From the NCBI GenBank assembly GCA_030710605.1, contig CP092870.1:90449042-90513041 (forward strand): DNA of 64,000 nucleotides, written 5' to 3'. The position numbers and the translations under genes were made by a program. The stretch comes from Cordylochernes scorpioides. Lineage: Eukaryota > Arthropoda > Arachnida > Pseudoscorpiones > Chernetidae. The notes under the pieces were generated by a model. That model did not search any database, was not told where the DNA came from, and worked only from the letters and a program-made list of their open reading frames with translations. Shown piece after piece: positions 30,720 to 40,589 of this stretch. Position 1 is the first letter of the stretch, and the number at the start of each line of letters is the position of its first letter.

Positions 30720-31595
30720 ACCTTTTATTTTTGTGTTTGCACAAAGGTACTTCGCGACACCAGCCGTACTAAAAGTTTGCGAAATCAATTATAAGAGGTG
30801 GTCTACATGAACACCCACAATACTTGGTATTTCTTTAACCGGTGGCCCCCCCCCCCACTCGATATCTCTAAAAAGGCCCACGTCGAATATTCAAAAACCT
30901 TTGATACGGGCCCCCATGACATACTCTATAACATGTATTTTACACCAAATGTACAAATTTACAGGGTCAAAAGCCACTGTGAGAAATGAACTGTCGGAAC
31001 AAACGGCCGCAGCGCATTCTAACCTGCTAATACTTTTTACCACCCTCTCAAAGAATGTTGCGCCTGGAAAAACCGAATAAAATTTCCCAGAAAATGTGGA
31101 TAGATCTCTACATCCAGAATGACTCTGCGAAAAACATTTGCTACCACCCTGAGGCTCTCAATACTTAAAAACAGCTAAAAAGAATTTACCTCAAAAACAA
31201 TTCTGTCTAGTCATGGTTATATTAAGGCAAATTTGGAGAGTTGTTGGAAGAAAACCCAACTTTCCTTCATTGCTAAGGTGACCTCTCTTCACCTGTCCAA
31301 CTTTCCAAGGATTCCTCACGGCCACTACTTTCTTAGAAATCATCAATCTAAGTCCAGCAGCCTTAGAGAATCTTCCAAGAAATAAATCTGATTGGCACTA
31401 CCTTATAAATTGAACCTCTAGTTACCTTGTAAAAAAAAAACAAATATTTAATTCAGAAAGACAGTAGTCAGAGGAAACATGCTACATGGGTTGACCAACT
31501 GAATAATGACAGGGCCCCTATGATATATTTCATTATCTATAAGATGAATTTAATAAAAATTAAAAAAAAGTCATCTTCAAATGAAATAAATAATA
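30720..31595. other. No gene recognised
   Basis: Contains C-runs at 30848-30857 and (31600-31614) and open frames without motifs. A region 31060-31430 has a somewhat protein-like plus-strand reading but too many stops to assign. Confidence 0.4.
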
Positions 31596-31784
31596 ACACC
31601 CCCCCCCCCCCCCCTTTTATTTTTTTGACATAAAATCCCCGGCTAGTAGAATGAACATTTTTAGATCTATCATTTCTGAATAAGAGCGTGTAGTCGGCAG
31701 TATACTCCGTCGGTTTCCGACAGCCGAATCCCGTATTGTATTCAATTTGTTACAAACCACGGAAATTTCAAAAGTTTTTTAAAT

Positions 31785-32100
31785 AGAATAAAGGCAGTTG
31801 AGGATTCAAGTTGCTTTTGTGGTATTGAGGAACAAACCTCAAGACATCTACTGATCGATTGCTCAGCATTTCAAGATTATAGAATGAACAAGTTGTTTGT
31901 GAATCTAACGATTTGATTTCCGATAAAAAATCATATTTAAAATTCATTTCATTTTGTTAATATTCTAAACTTTCTAAAAAATCTGGATATCTAATGTTTT
32001 AATGCGTTGAATAATGTAAATAACTTTTGCAAATAAACTTATATCCTTGTTTGGCGCAAGTATCCCTTGCGGGATATAGCGCTTTGGAAATAAAATAATT
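31785..32100 (+). pseudogene. LINE ORF2 C-terminal fragment and tail
   Basis: Plus strand: EDSSCFCGIEEQTSRHLLID, then CSAFQDYRMNK and a stop; a typical LINE C-terminal knuckle. The tail has GGCGCAAGTATCCCT and ATAGCGCTTTGG, then AAATAAAATAAT, as in 9595-9720. Confidence 0.7.
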
Positions 32101-32124
32101 GTAATTGTATTGTACACTTTTTTA

Positions 32125-32215
32125 CTGTGAAGAACCTGTTCATATTTACCATTGTAAATAACATAAGCTAGGTTTCTCTTCTTGAGAGATACCTAATAAA
32201 GTTATTTTGGAGAGA
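32125..32215 (+). repeat. 3'-tail fragment of the Jockey-type LINE or its SINE
   Basis: TTGTAAATAACATAAGCTAGG then TACCTAATAAAGTTATTTTGG matches the 3' end of the LINE at 11462 (minus). Confidence 0.6.
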
Positions 32216-32322
32216 GGGTGTGTGTTTTTAAAGTGTTCTTTACACTCTATAAAGTGTGTCCCTTTGTTTTTTTATTATTTTCATAAAAAAAATACATATA
32301 GTGATTAAAAACTATTTCAATA

Positions 32323-32486
32323 CAGTAGAACCTCCCTGTAAAGGACAACTAATTGATTATAGAGCCAAATTGGTTTTTAGGAAGAGGTATCCTCTTACCA
32401 GAGAGTTACTAAATTGTAAAAATGTTAATTTTGCAAATGAAAACTGTCCTTTGTAGAGAGTTGTCCACTAAAGGGAGGTTCTACTG
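32323..32486. mobile_element. Short inverted-repeat DNA element (CAGTAGAACC family), copy 3
   Basis: CAGTAGAACCTCCC at the left and GGGAGGTTCTACTG at the right, with TA duplicated outside. Confidence 0.82.
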
Positions 32487-32489
32487 TAC

Positions 32490-32996
32490 TACCAAATTAA
32501 CTTCCAATAGAATTAAATACACATTATCTTAAAGTTGAAATAGATTATAATAGAAATGATCTAACAAAAAGAAATGATAATATCTAACTTTATAAATGAT
32601 AAACTACAAAAATACTATGAAGATTCTAGAAATAATTCCAGAAAATATTTTAAAAACTCAAGATTACCCTAATTTATCTAGCTAAATTATTATAATACAC
32701 AATTTTTTTACGGGGCATTGGAGACTTTAACACATACTTATACAGAATTGATTCTTCAATCTGCTTATGCAACAAAGATCAAAACCCTGAGCATATTTTA
32801 ATCCGGTACCCACTTGTGGCAGATTTGAGAGTACAATGTCAAATGTTCCAGTTTAAGCTAAATGGTTTCCAATAAAGAAGAATATAGAAAATTTAACAAA
32901 TTCTGTAGACTCTATCTCAACTCCCGTGCACCTAAATTACATTAATGAATTGAAAACTATAGTTTGAATTAGTATAGTTTTATACCATTAGTTAAA
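32490..32996 (+). pseudogene. AT-rich stretch with a faint LINE knuckle remnant
   Basis: Plus strand near 32745-32835 reads ICLCNKDQNPEHILIRYPL, like a LINE knuckle with the last cysteine lost. The rest is unassigned. Confidence 0.4.
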
Positions 32997-33478
32997 CAGT
33001 CGACTATCCTATAACGCGAGTTTTTACAACGCGATTTCGTACAACGCGATAAATAAATTGCGACAAATTTATTTATACAACGCGAATTTTCGTATAACGC
33101 GTTATAAAATAAAATGCGGAAATTTCCATATTGACAACTGTACAATACATTTAATTTTTATGCACACGCGTTTAGATATTAAATTAGAATTTACATGTAA
33201 ATATTTTGCAAATATAAAAAATTACGAAACTTGCTCCCCAGGCATGATGAATAAAGTTGGAAAAAAAAAGAAAAGGAGATATACTGTATCATGTAAAATT
33301 GTATTATATAAAATGATGTGTATAGGAAAAATAATTATATACTAAAACAAAACTAAATGTTATATTATTTTATATGCAAATGTATAAAAAAATTACGTAG
33401 TGTGAATAAACTTTAATTCCTATAACGCGATTTCATACAACACGGAACACATTAATCGCGTTATAGGAGAGTTTACTG
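32997..33478. mobile_element. pogo/Tigger-type short DNA element with CTATAACGCG inverted repeats
   Basis: Left CAGTCGACTATCCTATAACG and right (reverse complement) CAGTAAACTCTCCTATAACG. Several internal ACAACGCGAT motifs. No transposase; the frame 33058-33345 has no motif. Confidence 0.75.
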
Positions 33479-33732
33479 TAATTCTGATATATTAAACATT
33501 TTTGATAATATGTAAATAAACTTTATTTCTTGTATAATTATCATTCTAAAATTTAAATACCTTTCACTCTCTCTCTCTCTCTAAAACTATAAAATATTTG
33601 CATATATGTTTTGAAACTATGAACATAAATCGTCTAAACATTCACACGCAAATATCCACATAGGATATAGCGTGTGTTTATGTAAAAAAAAAATCTTATT
33701 TATTTTATATAGAAAATTGATTTTTTTATATA

Positions 33733-33877
33733 CAGTAGAATCTCCTTGTAAAGGACACTTAATTGCAGAGCCAAAGTATCCTTTAGGGAGAGGTGTCCTC
33801 TTACAGGAGAGATTGGTAATTTTGCAAATGAAAATTGTCATTTGTGGAGAGGTGTCCGCTAATGGGAGGTTCTACTG
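33733..33877. mobile_element. Short inverted-repeat DNA element (CAGTAGAACC family), copy 4
   Basis: CAGTAGAATCTCC and GGGAGGTTCTACTG ends with TA flanks. Confidence 0.8.
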
Positions 33878-33878
33878 T

Positions 33879-34342
33879 ATTCGATGTAGCATCTAAAGAT
33901 GCACTGCACGATAATTGGTTGAATAAGGTCACCTGACAGCGAATAGCCAATCAAATCGCGAATAAAACGCACATAGTGTAACCTCTATAAATCAACACGT
34001 AACCTTTTTTTTTACAAATCCTAATGAAGTTATTCATATCATTTATCCGACTTTAATTCAACCGATAATTCGGAATCTTTGGAGTGTTGAATTAAATATG
34101 TACTCTATATATAATACCTACATATTAAAGCGTGAATTATAGGACACTCAAAATTTAATAATTACATATTTATTTTTATGATGATAATACAGAGCTAATA
34201 TTTCCACGGTTATATATATAATTTTAAAAAAGAATCATACGCGTCTATAATAGTTTTGAATTTTCATAACAGATGGCGCGCTAATGCATCATATTATGCA
34301 AATATAAAGATAAATATACATATTTACAAATATGACGTCGCA
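33879..34342. other. 3' flank of the double-PHD gene with half of a foldback element
   Basis: 34205-34300 carries AAGAATCATACGCGTCTATA and CATAACAGATGGCGCGCTAA, the outer part of the foldback at 57545-57700. On the minus strand an AATAAAT near 34170 could end the PHD gene transcript. Confidence 0.5.
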
Positions 34343-37156
34343 CTAGAAGCTGCAGAGATAGCAGTAGTAGGTCTCAGGAACATCCTCCCATTCCAGGTTG
34401 AAACACTGGGCGTGAACAAAGAAACGACAGTTCGCACACCGAATCTTGCAGCCCCAGACATCTTTCTGGTTGCATCGACATCTGACTTTCACCTTGTAAT
34501 AATCTTGAGAGTCAATAGAAGTGGTGGAAGAAGATTCCAAAAGGCTTGAATTTGATATTTCAGAGGCTGAATTTCGAAGTTCTTCAGTAGGGGATGAAAT
34601 TCTCGGAGAATTTGAATGTGTATCCTTGGGCGAAACTGAGAATATTTGCTGACTTTCATCACTAACAAACCTTGTAGGTAAATCCTCATCTTTGAAAATA
34701 GTATTTTCGTCAATGTTTTCATCCGAAATTGTAATATGATTGTTATTGGCCGTTTTTATCCCATCTAAAAGGTAAACACCTTCAAATTTGGCCTGCATTT
34801 CGGATGATAGGTCCGAGGTAACTGAAAGTTGCTCCGAATTGGTAACTAGATCCGAAGAAGGATACGGGGCACCGTAATGTTCTGGGCTACGAATTAAATT
34901 TAAAAGAGAATTATCACTAGGCTTCCCATTGGATGATGTAATGAGCATTTCAACATCGCTTTGCAATTTTGACACCCCATTGGTCATCGAAAGAGGTTGT
35001 TGGCTGTGAGGTGTAAGCAAGGAGGGCGATGTCTCATCATAACTCGGAGGACTGAGATGTGGGCTGGAAGAATCAAATTCCCTGTGGAAATGGATGGCCG
35101 TATTCATGGCAGGAGATTCTCCAGCAGAGTTCAGTGAATTAGGATATAATTGCGCTGAAGTCAATATTTCGATAGAATTCTGGATTCCTTGTAATGAACA
35201 AAGCTTCTTTATATCATTAGACTGCAGCTCCTTGGGTGGAGTTGTCTGTAAGTATGGGGAGGGGGTTAATTTGGTAGATTCTGAGCTGGGAGTTGGAAAC
35301 AACGTCAGAGGGATGTCCGAAGTAGGGTGTCTTAGTACCGAGGCTGCTAAGCATTTTAGCGTCGGAATTTCTTTTGTATTACTTTTCGCGCAAGCAACTG
35401 AATCCATTGTCGAAGTTTCCTCTGCCGAAGCAAGGTTTTTACTGGGGTTAATATGTTTATTAGATAAAATGGTTTCTTCGCTAACATTTAACGAAATATC
35501 GAAATCTAATTTCATATCCAAGAGGCGTGAATCAGCTGAAGTAGTGGAATTATTAGCTTGAGAAATTGCCTGCGGCAAAGTCATTTCGCCTGAATTTTTG
35601 GACTTCTGGGAACTAAGAGTTGTGTTTGAATCGGAACCTTCTTCTTGGACTGGGGATTTTTTAATAGAATTTAAATGTTCCTCCTGCCGTATAAGCGGTA
35701 GATCGGCACACATGAAGCACCTGTAATCCTCATAGTTTTCATTCCAATTCAAGTCGAGGCAGCTCATATGAACCCAGTATGTACATACATTACATTTTAT
35801 GTTTACCCCGGATGTGTCTTTCGAGCCGCAGTAACAGCGAATTTTTTCCTGGTGCAAGTCAGTGGAGGTGGATTGAATTGAAGGAAAGAGACAGGTCTTC
35901 GGCAGGTCGTTCGACAAAGGAGATGTTGGCTGCGAAGTATCAGCTCCTTCAGGCTGGATTGACTCTCTAAGCTCAACTGACGTCACGAATGAAAATATTT
36001 CTTTCTGCTTTTGTATGGTTAAATGGCTCAAATCTTCTTGCCTCTGGATGTTCGAATGGCTCAAATCTTCTTGCCTCTGGATGTTCGAATGGCTCAAATC
36101 TTCTTGCCTCAGGATGTTCGAATGGCTCAAATCTTCTTGCCTCTGGATGTTTGAATGGTTCAAATCTTCTTGCCTCTGGATGTTCGAATGGCTCAAATCT
36201 TCTTGCCTCTGGATGTTCGAATGACTCAAATCTTCTTGCCTCTGGATGTTCGAATGGCTCAAATCTTCTTGCCTCTGGATGTTCGAATGACTCAAATCTT
36301 CTTGCCTCTTGATGTTCGAATGGCTCAAATCTTCTTGCCTCTGGATGTTCGAATGGCTCGAATCTTCCAGCTTCACTGATGTGGCGATCTTGCGAGGAAG
36401 TGTTTCCTGATCGTTTTGACTGATCTCCAACAAATAAAATGCTTCTGGTAAATACTCTTTTAACAACTCCAAAGTTATTGCCTTCTTATTTTTAGCAACT
36501 TCTCTCAGTTTTTGTTTGCAGACAGTTGTCATTCTGAAAATGGAATTTTCCAAAATATTCTGAGTGTTACTTGTTTCTTGGGATCGAAGTAAGATTAAAT
36601 CGTTCTCCTGTCGTTCTGCAATTTGCCAAAACTGCAAGATACAGTCAGAACTTATTACCAGTAACTCATCTCCTGTAGAGGTTTGTTGACTTGTTTGAAT
36701 TATATGAACTTTGCGTCGTTTTTTCTTTGACGCACCATTGGGTTCAATATAAACCAGGATTTCCTCATATTGAGCTTTGAGAATTTTTGTGCCTTCTCTA
36801 CTTTCGCTCTCTCTATCAGAGGAGCTCAAAACTTCGCTATTTGAAGATTCTCTAATTTTTTTATTGGCTCTTGACTTTGGCTTGAATTCGACATTTTCTG
36901 TGTTGAGCTTAGATTTTCTTTTTTTAACCATTGAAGCCCGATTCTTCTTCAAGTTTACATTCATGTTTTGTTGATTGTTTTTATTGGGAGTTTTCATTAT
37001 TTCTATATCTTCTTGAAAATCGCTTGAAACTTCAAAGAATTCTTCGATAGAAGTAACAATTTTAGTTTTCTTCAATTCTGAACTACCAAATCCAGTAAAA
37101 TGAAAATTATTTTCTTCCAATAATGGATCTTTTAAAGTTGAGAAGCGGCGTTTCAT
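34343..37156 (-). CDS. Large intronless protein with two PHD fingers and an 11-residue tandem repeat
   Basis: Open frame of 937 residues from the ATG at 37156 (AAAATGAAA context) to TAG. Order: basic, serine-rich N-terminus with nuclear-localisation-like KKRKSK and KKKRRK clusters; a leucine-rich stretch around 150-260; ten copies of an 11-residue unit such as NIQRQEDLSHS (about residues 263-375); a first PHD finger, C4HC3, from CYC to CFMC (about 440-484); a long Ser/Thr/Pro-rich linker; and a second PHD finger ending in ETYYCYLC at the extreme C-terminus (about 889-936). PHD fingers usually read histone H3 tails, so a chromatin role is inferred. The second finger resembles those of PHF20/MLL5-type proteins (VPExYxCYxC), but I cannot name an orthologue. 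Nearly 2.8 kb without a stop in a TE-rich region argues for selection. Confidence 0.82.
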   Translation of the reverse strand: MKRRFSTLKDPLLEENNFHFTGFGSSELKKTKIVTSIEEFFEVSSDFQEDIEIMKTPNKNNQQNMNVNLKKNRASMVKKRKSKLNTENVEFKPKSRANKKIRESSNSEVLSSSDRESESREGTKILKAQYEEILVYIEPNGASKKKRRKVHIIQTSQQTSTGDELLVISSDCILQFWQIAERQENDLILLRSQETSNTQNILENSIFRMTTVCKQKLREVAKNKKAITLELLKEYLPEAFYLLEISQNDQETLPRKIATSVKLEDSSHSNIQRQEDLSHSNIKRQEDLSHSNIQRQEDLSHSNIQRQEDLSHSNIQRQEDLSHSNIQRQEDLNHSNIQRQEDLSHSNILRQEDLSHSNIQRQEDLSHSNIQRQEDLSHLTIQKQKEIFSFVTSVELRESIQPEGADTSQPTSPLSNDLPKTCLFPSIQSTSTDLHQEKIRCYCGSKDTSGVNIKCNVCTYWVHMSCLDLNWNENYEDYRCFMCADLPLIRQEEHLNSIKKSPVQEEGSDSNTTLSSQKSKNSGEMTLPQAISQANNSTTSADSRLLDMKLDFDISLNVSEETILSNKHINPSKNLASAEETSTMDSVACAKSNTKEIPTLKCLAASVLRHPTSDIPLTLFPTPSSESTKLTPSPYLQTTPPKELQSNDIKKLCSLQGIQNSIEILTSAQLYPNSLNSAGESPAMNTAIHFHREFDSSSPHLSPPSYDETSPSLLTPHSQQPLSMTNGVSKLQSDVEMLITSSNGKPSDNSLLNLIRSPEHYGAPYPSSDLVTNSEQLSVTSDLSSEMQAKFEGVYLLDGIKTANNNHITISDENIDENTIFKDEDLPTRFVSDESQQIFSVSPKDTHSNSPRISSPTEELRNSASEISNSSLLESSSTTSIDSQDYYKVKVRCRCNQKDVWGCKIRCANCRFFVHAQCFNLEWEDVPETYYCYLCSF
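36017..36372 (-). repeat. 33-bp coding tandem repeat inside the double-PHD gene
   Basis: The 33-bp unit (plus strand GGCTCAAATCTTCTTGCCTC) repeats about ten times with few, mostly single-base changes (Q/K/L and S/N variants). Its high identity suggests recent expansion; copy number may vary between individuals. Confidence 0.9.
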
Positions 37157-37718
37157 TTTCAACGCATCAATATGTAAATCGATGGATGAAAAAAAATATA
37201 TTAAAGTGGGAGAGGGATAAAAAAAATGATTAACATAAAAAAGATTGATTTATTTAATTCAATGACAAAAAAAATGAATATATTTAAATTTCAAAATAGA
37301 TAATTATTAAAATAAAATAGATATAACTCAGGTTATTGGAGCGCAGAATTAACAAAAGTAAATAACTTCTAATATGCATATACACAAATTATTATTGCAC
37401 CATTTGCAATCGAGATTTCAAATAATTTAAACTCTACTCTCTCAAATGTTTATCTATTATAATATTTGTCACCGCAGTCAGCAACAAATATAATTTTCAA
37501 AAAATAATAAGCAAAGCGCGCCCAATTAAATTAGTTTATAATTGAAAATGTTTATGAAAAGTAGCGATAAAAAATATTTTCAATACCGAAAAATAACCTC
37601 TTTAAAACATGTTCAGGAAAAAAAAATAAAGCTATCTACTTGTAGCAGATTTTAAACCAAATTTATTATATGTGTAAGGAACAACTTCTTTTCATATTAT
37701 ACTGAAATATATAAATAT
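37157..37718. other. 5' flank of the double-PHD gene
   Basis: AT-rich. Near 37322-37345 there is a LINE tail fragment (AACTCAGGTTATTGGAGCGC). No clear promoter element. Confidence 0.4.
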
Positions 37719-38085
37719 ACTAGCCGAATGACCCGGGCAACGCCCGGGGTTTACCCGATTAAATGCTTTTATTCAAATACTATTCGTTACAATTATAAAT
37801 TGGCGCCGTGGATGTCATTCTTGTATAATATATAAATGAGTTTTAAAAATTGTAAAAAAAAAATGCATCGGCCGGGAATCGAAACCGAACCACCCGCGTG
37901 GCAGGCGAGCATTCTACCACTGAACCACCGATGGTTATGAGAAATGGCCATATTTGGGTATTTATTCCATTCACAAAAGCAAACGGTGACAGAATTGATT
38001 AAGAAGGGGCAATGCCCGGGTTTTACCCGATTGAATGTTTTTATTCAAATACTATTTGTTACAATTATAAATTGGCGCCTTAAAT
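37719..38085 (-). mobile_element. Helitron-like element end carrying a tRNA-Gly-like sequence
   Basis: Minus strand ends ...CCCGGGCGTTGCCCGGGTCA then TTCGGCTAG at 37720, with the hairpin CCCGGGC/GCCCGGG. It contains the block GACATCCACGGCGCCAATTT and a tRNA-Gly at 37864-37934. A second, partial hairpin end is at about 38008-38050. Confidence 0.7.
37864..37934 (-). tRNA. tRNA-Gly(GCC)-like sequence, damaged T-arm
   Basis: Acceptor halves CATCGG/CCGATG pair, D-arm TGGTTCAGTGGTAGAATGC and anticodon arm CGCCTGCCACGCG are intact, but the variable/T region (GGTTCGGTTTCGATTCC) is altered, so it is probably a pseudogene. Confidence 0.7.
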
Positions 38086-38119
38086 AAATGCATATCCTAA
38101 TCCTAATCAATCAGTCATA

Positions 38120-38400
38120 GGCCGCCTCTGTCACGGATGGCCGGCGCCCTCCTATTGGACGGCTACGATCACGTGTCATCGTTGGCGCGTAGGTGACCTT
38201 GAGTGACGTAATGCCCCCCCCCCCCCCCCCTGCCGGCGGCGCGCGCCCGTTGGCTGCCGGCGAACACGTGACCTACCTGTGCGCGCGCATCCGTGACAGA
38301 GGCGGCCGATGAGGAAAGACGGTCGTGACTATATATATATAATAATAATAATATAATATAATTAATATATATAGTCACGACCGTCTGTCGTGGCCTCTGT
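38120..38400. repeat. Inverted-repeat module with CACGACCGTC ends and a poly-C tract
   Basis: CCTCTGTCACGGAT occurs at 38126 and 38393 with its complement ATCCGTGACAGAGG at 38289. GGAAAGACGGTCGTGACTAT (38313) faces ATAGTCACGACCGTC (38360) across a short AT stem. Includes C17 at 38214-38230 and alternating GC at 38240-38290. The same end sequence recurs at 38913, 40110, 47543 and 49908. Confidence 0.65.
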
Positions 38401-38403
38401 CAC

Positions 38404-38669
38404 GGATAATATACAGTTATCATCGTCATGCGTTCTTAATTCTGTCACCGTTTGCTTTTGGTTCAGTGGTAGAATGCTCGCCTGCCACGCGGGCGCCCCG
38501 GGTTCGATTCCCGGCCGATGCATTTTTTTTTTTTTTCAATTTTTAAAACTCATTTATATATTATACAAGAATGACATCCACGACGCCAATTTATAATTGT
38601 AACGAATAGTATTTGAATAAAAGCATTTAATCGGGTAAACCCCGGGCGTTGCCCGGGTCATTCGGCTAG
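38404..38669 (+). mobile_element. Helitron-like end with tRNA-Gly-like sequence (5'-deleted subtype)
   Basis: Hairpin CCCGGGC-GTT-GCCCGGG at 38641-38657, then CTAG at 38666-38669 and T. Upstream family sequence TACAGTTATCATCGTCATGC. Confidence 0.72.
38455..38522 (+). tRNA. tRNA-Gly(GCC)-like sequence lacking its 5' acceptor strand
   Basis: From GGTTCAGTGGTAGAATGCTC through the GCC anticodon arm to CGATTCCCGGCCGATGCA. A deletion joined TTTGCTTTTG to GGTTCAG, removing the acceptor 5' strand; the same junction occurs in the copy at 40640-40702. Confidence 0.78.
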
Positions 38670-38684
38670 TATAATATATGTATG

Positions 38685-38945
38685 AGTACATTTTGTGTAG
38701 AAATAGGATTAGTTGACTTTATAAGGTAAACTTATTTATACAGTTTGTATCTCCTGGTAGCTCAGTTGGCAGAGCGGAGGACTGTAGATGTTACAACGGT
38801 GATCCTTAGGTCGCTGGTTCAAATCCGCTCGAGGGAGTTTTTTTTTTATTATTTTTATTGGCTGCCGGCGAGCACGTGACCTCCCTGTGTGCGCGCATCC
38901 GTGACAGAGGCGGCCGATGAGGAAAGACGGTCGTGACTATATATA
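38685..38945 (+). repeat. tRNA-Tyr-carrying repeat, copy 1
   Basis: Body TATGAGTACATTTTGTGTAG, then GTTGACTTTATAAGGTAAAC, then a tRNA-Tyr-like sequence, a T run, and the end CATCCGTGACAGAGGC...GGTCGTGACTATAT. Two other copies: 39900-40135 (+) and 47545-47830 (-). Confidence 0.8.
38752..38836 (+). tRNA. tRNA-Tyr(GUA)-like sequence with short intron, damaged acceptor
   Basis: GTAGCTCAGTTGGCAGAGCG, GAGGACTGTAGA with GTA anticodon, intron-like TGTTACAACGGT, then ATCCTTAGGTCGCTGGTTCA. The 5' acceptor CTCCTGG no longer pairs fully with the 3' side and one T-stem base is lost. Confidence 0.75.
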
Positions 38946-38989
38946 TCTACTTATATATTTGCCTTATTCTGTCTGTCTGAAGCTCACGG

Positions 38990-39230
38990 ATGGGATTTTT
39001 CATAACCATCGGTGGTTCAGTGGTAGAATGCTCGCCTGCCACGCGGGCGGCCCGGGTTCGATTCCCGGCCGATGCATTTTTTTTTTTTTTTTACAATTTT
39101 TAAAACGCATTTATATATTATACAAGAATGACATCCACGGCGCCAATTTATAATTGTAACGAATAGTATTTGAACAAAAGCATTTAATCGGGTAAAACCC
39201 GGGCGTTGCGCGAGCGCCCGGGTCATTCGT
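38990..39230 (+). mobile_element. Helitron-like element with best-preserved tRNA-Gly
   Basis: Contains the tRNA-Gly at 39006-39076, the GACATCCACGGCGCCAATTT block and an expanded hairpin (CCCGGGCG-TTGCGCGAG-CGCCCGGG) followed by TCATTCGTATA; the terminal CTAG is replaced by TATA. Confidence 0.65.
39006..39076 (+). tRNA. tRNA-Gly(GCC), almost complete
   Basis: All arms fold: acceptor CATCGG/CCGATG (first pair C-C instead of G-C), D-arm GGTTCAGTGGTAGAATGC, anticodon arm CGCCTGCCACGCG with GCC, T-arm CCGGG-TTCGATT-CCCGG, discriminator A, then a T run that would end Pol III transcription. Only the first base deviates from a canonical tRNA-Gly. Its setting in a mobile repeat makes a pseudogene or an element promoter more likely than a dedicated tRNA gene. 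Confidence 0.82.
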
Positions 39231-39232
39231 AT

Positions 39233-39540
39233 ATAATAATTGTATAAACGAATGCAAGACAAAATCACCGCGAATGTTTCTTTTTTTAAGGCAATTTCTT
39301 TTTGAGGCAATTATCGTTATTTATCGTTAATTTTTGTTTCGATTTTATTGAAAAAAAACGATATGGTGCCTTTAAAAAATGATCTTTATTTCTATGCAGT
39401 TTTCTATTTAGTCAATATACCTAAGTTCATGTTGCAAATGTAATTATCTCTATCGATTTAGTAGGTGAAATGCAAAAAAAAAAATCGACATGATATAATC
39501 TTTATGAAAATTCACATTTTTATTTTTATATTTTCAAGAC
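39233..39540. other. AT-rich spacer
   Basis: Short piece at 39270-39310 resembles the foldback CGCGAATGTTTCTTTT of 8266-8460; otherwise unassigned. Confidence 0.4.
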
Positions 39541-39781
39541 ACACACAGTTTGGGGCGGGACGTTTCACAAGAGAGACATCCACGGCGCCAATTTATAATT
39601 GTAACGAATAGTATTTTAATTAAAACGTTTTAAAAACACACAGTTTGGAACGCGACGTTTCACAAGAGTGACATCCATGGCGCCAATTTATAATTGTAAC
39701 GAATAGTATTTGAATTAAAACGTTTTTAAAATATATACGCACTCGGGTAAAACCCGGGCGTTGCCCGGGCCATTCGTCTAG
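39541..39781 (+). mobile_element. Helitron-like 3' end with internal duplication
   Basis: CACACAGTTTGG..CGACGTTTCACAAGAG and GACATCCA(C/T)GGCGCCAATT occur twice (39540 and 39640). Ends with the hairpin CCCGGGC-GTT-GCCCGGG (39753-39769) and CTAG (39778-39781). Confidence 0.7.
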
Positions 39782-39899
39782 TTAATAATAAAAAGGCATA
39801 TATATTGAATTGAATAAGAGATGTATTTGCCAATATTTGCCTTTTTTTTATATAATGATTTTAAATTTGGATTGTTCTATTTTCAAAATATAAATATAT

Positions 39900-40135
39900 C
39901 TATATTAATATGTGAGAAATGATATAAGTATTTGTTCAAAATCTTAATTTATTGGTTAGGTATGAGTACATTTTGTGTAGAAATAGGATTAGTTGACTTT
40001 ATAAGGTAAACTTATTCATCGGTTTGTATCCTTCGATAGCTCAGTTGGCAGAGCGGAGGACTGTAGGGAGTTTTTTTTTGTAGATGCGCGCGCATCCGTG
40101 ACAGAGGCCGATGAGGAAAGACGGTCGTGACTATA
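39900..40135 (+). repeat. tRNA-Tyr-carrying repeat, copy 2 (tRNA internally deleted)
   Basis: Body as in 38685-38945. The tRNA (40030-40071) has the canonical 5' half CCTTCGATAGCTCAGTTGG to GGACTGTAG but jumps directly to the 3' acceptor GGGAG and a T run. Confidence 0.8.
40030..40075 (+). pseudogene. Truncated tRNA-Tyr(GUA) pseudogene
   Basis: 5' half identical to an ordinary tRNA-Tyr, broken right after the anticodon; about 45 nt are missing. Confidence 0.75.
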
Positions 40136-40140
40136 TATTT

Positions 40141-40440
40141 AAATGATCTGGCTTTGTATCTTCTGCTCGAATGAATGTTTTTCTGTTAGAATTTTGTTCC
40201 TGCATACTAAAAATGAACTGGCCTCACCCGTGGTCTCTGCTTTTTGGAATTTTTCCGGATATAATTTTGTATCTGATAATCAAATATGATACAGCAATAT
40301 TGTCATCATCATTTTCTTAATAAAAAACAACTACTTTTCTCCCAAAACCTGTCAATTTATTTTTCTTGACTAAAAATCCGAAAAATATATTTTCCAGATT
40401 TTTCTCTATGTCCTGTTAAAACACGTTTTACATGTCCATT
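40141..40440 (+). repeat. Interspersed repeat (same family as 28885-29130)
   Basis: TCTGCTCGAATGAATGTTTT, TTAGAATTTTGTTCCTGC, CTGGCCTCACCCGTGG and CAATATTGTCATCATCATTT in order, as at 51897-52215. Confidence 0.65.
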
Positions 40441-40589
40441 AGATCAGCTGATATTACCTCCCATCTTCACCGCTAGAGGCGCTGCTTGCGAGTGAAAGGG
40501 CAAATTTGCCACGCAATTTGCAAATAACTTGTAGACATACTTGTATACTTGTGTACATAGACCATAAATCTGTACATAGACAGGAAAAG

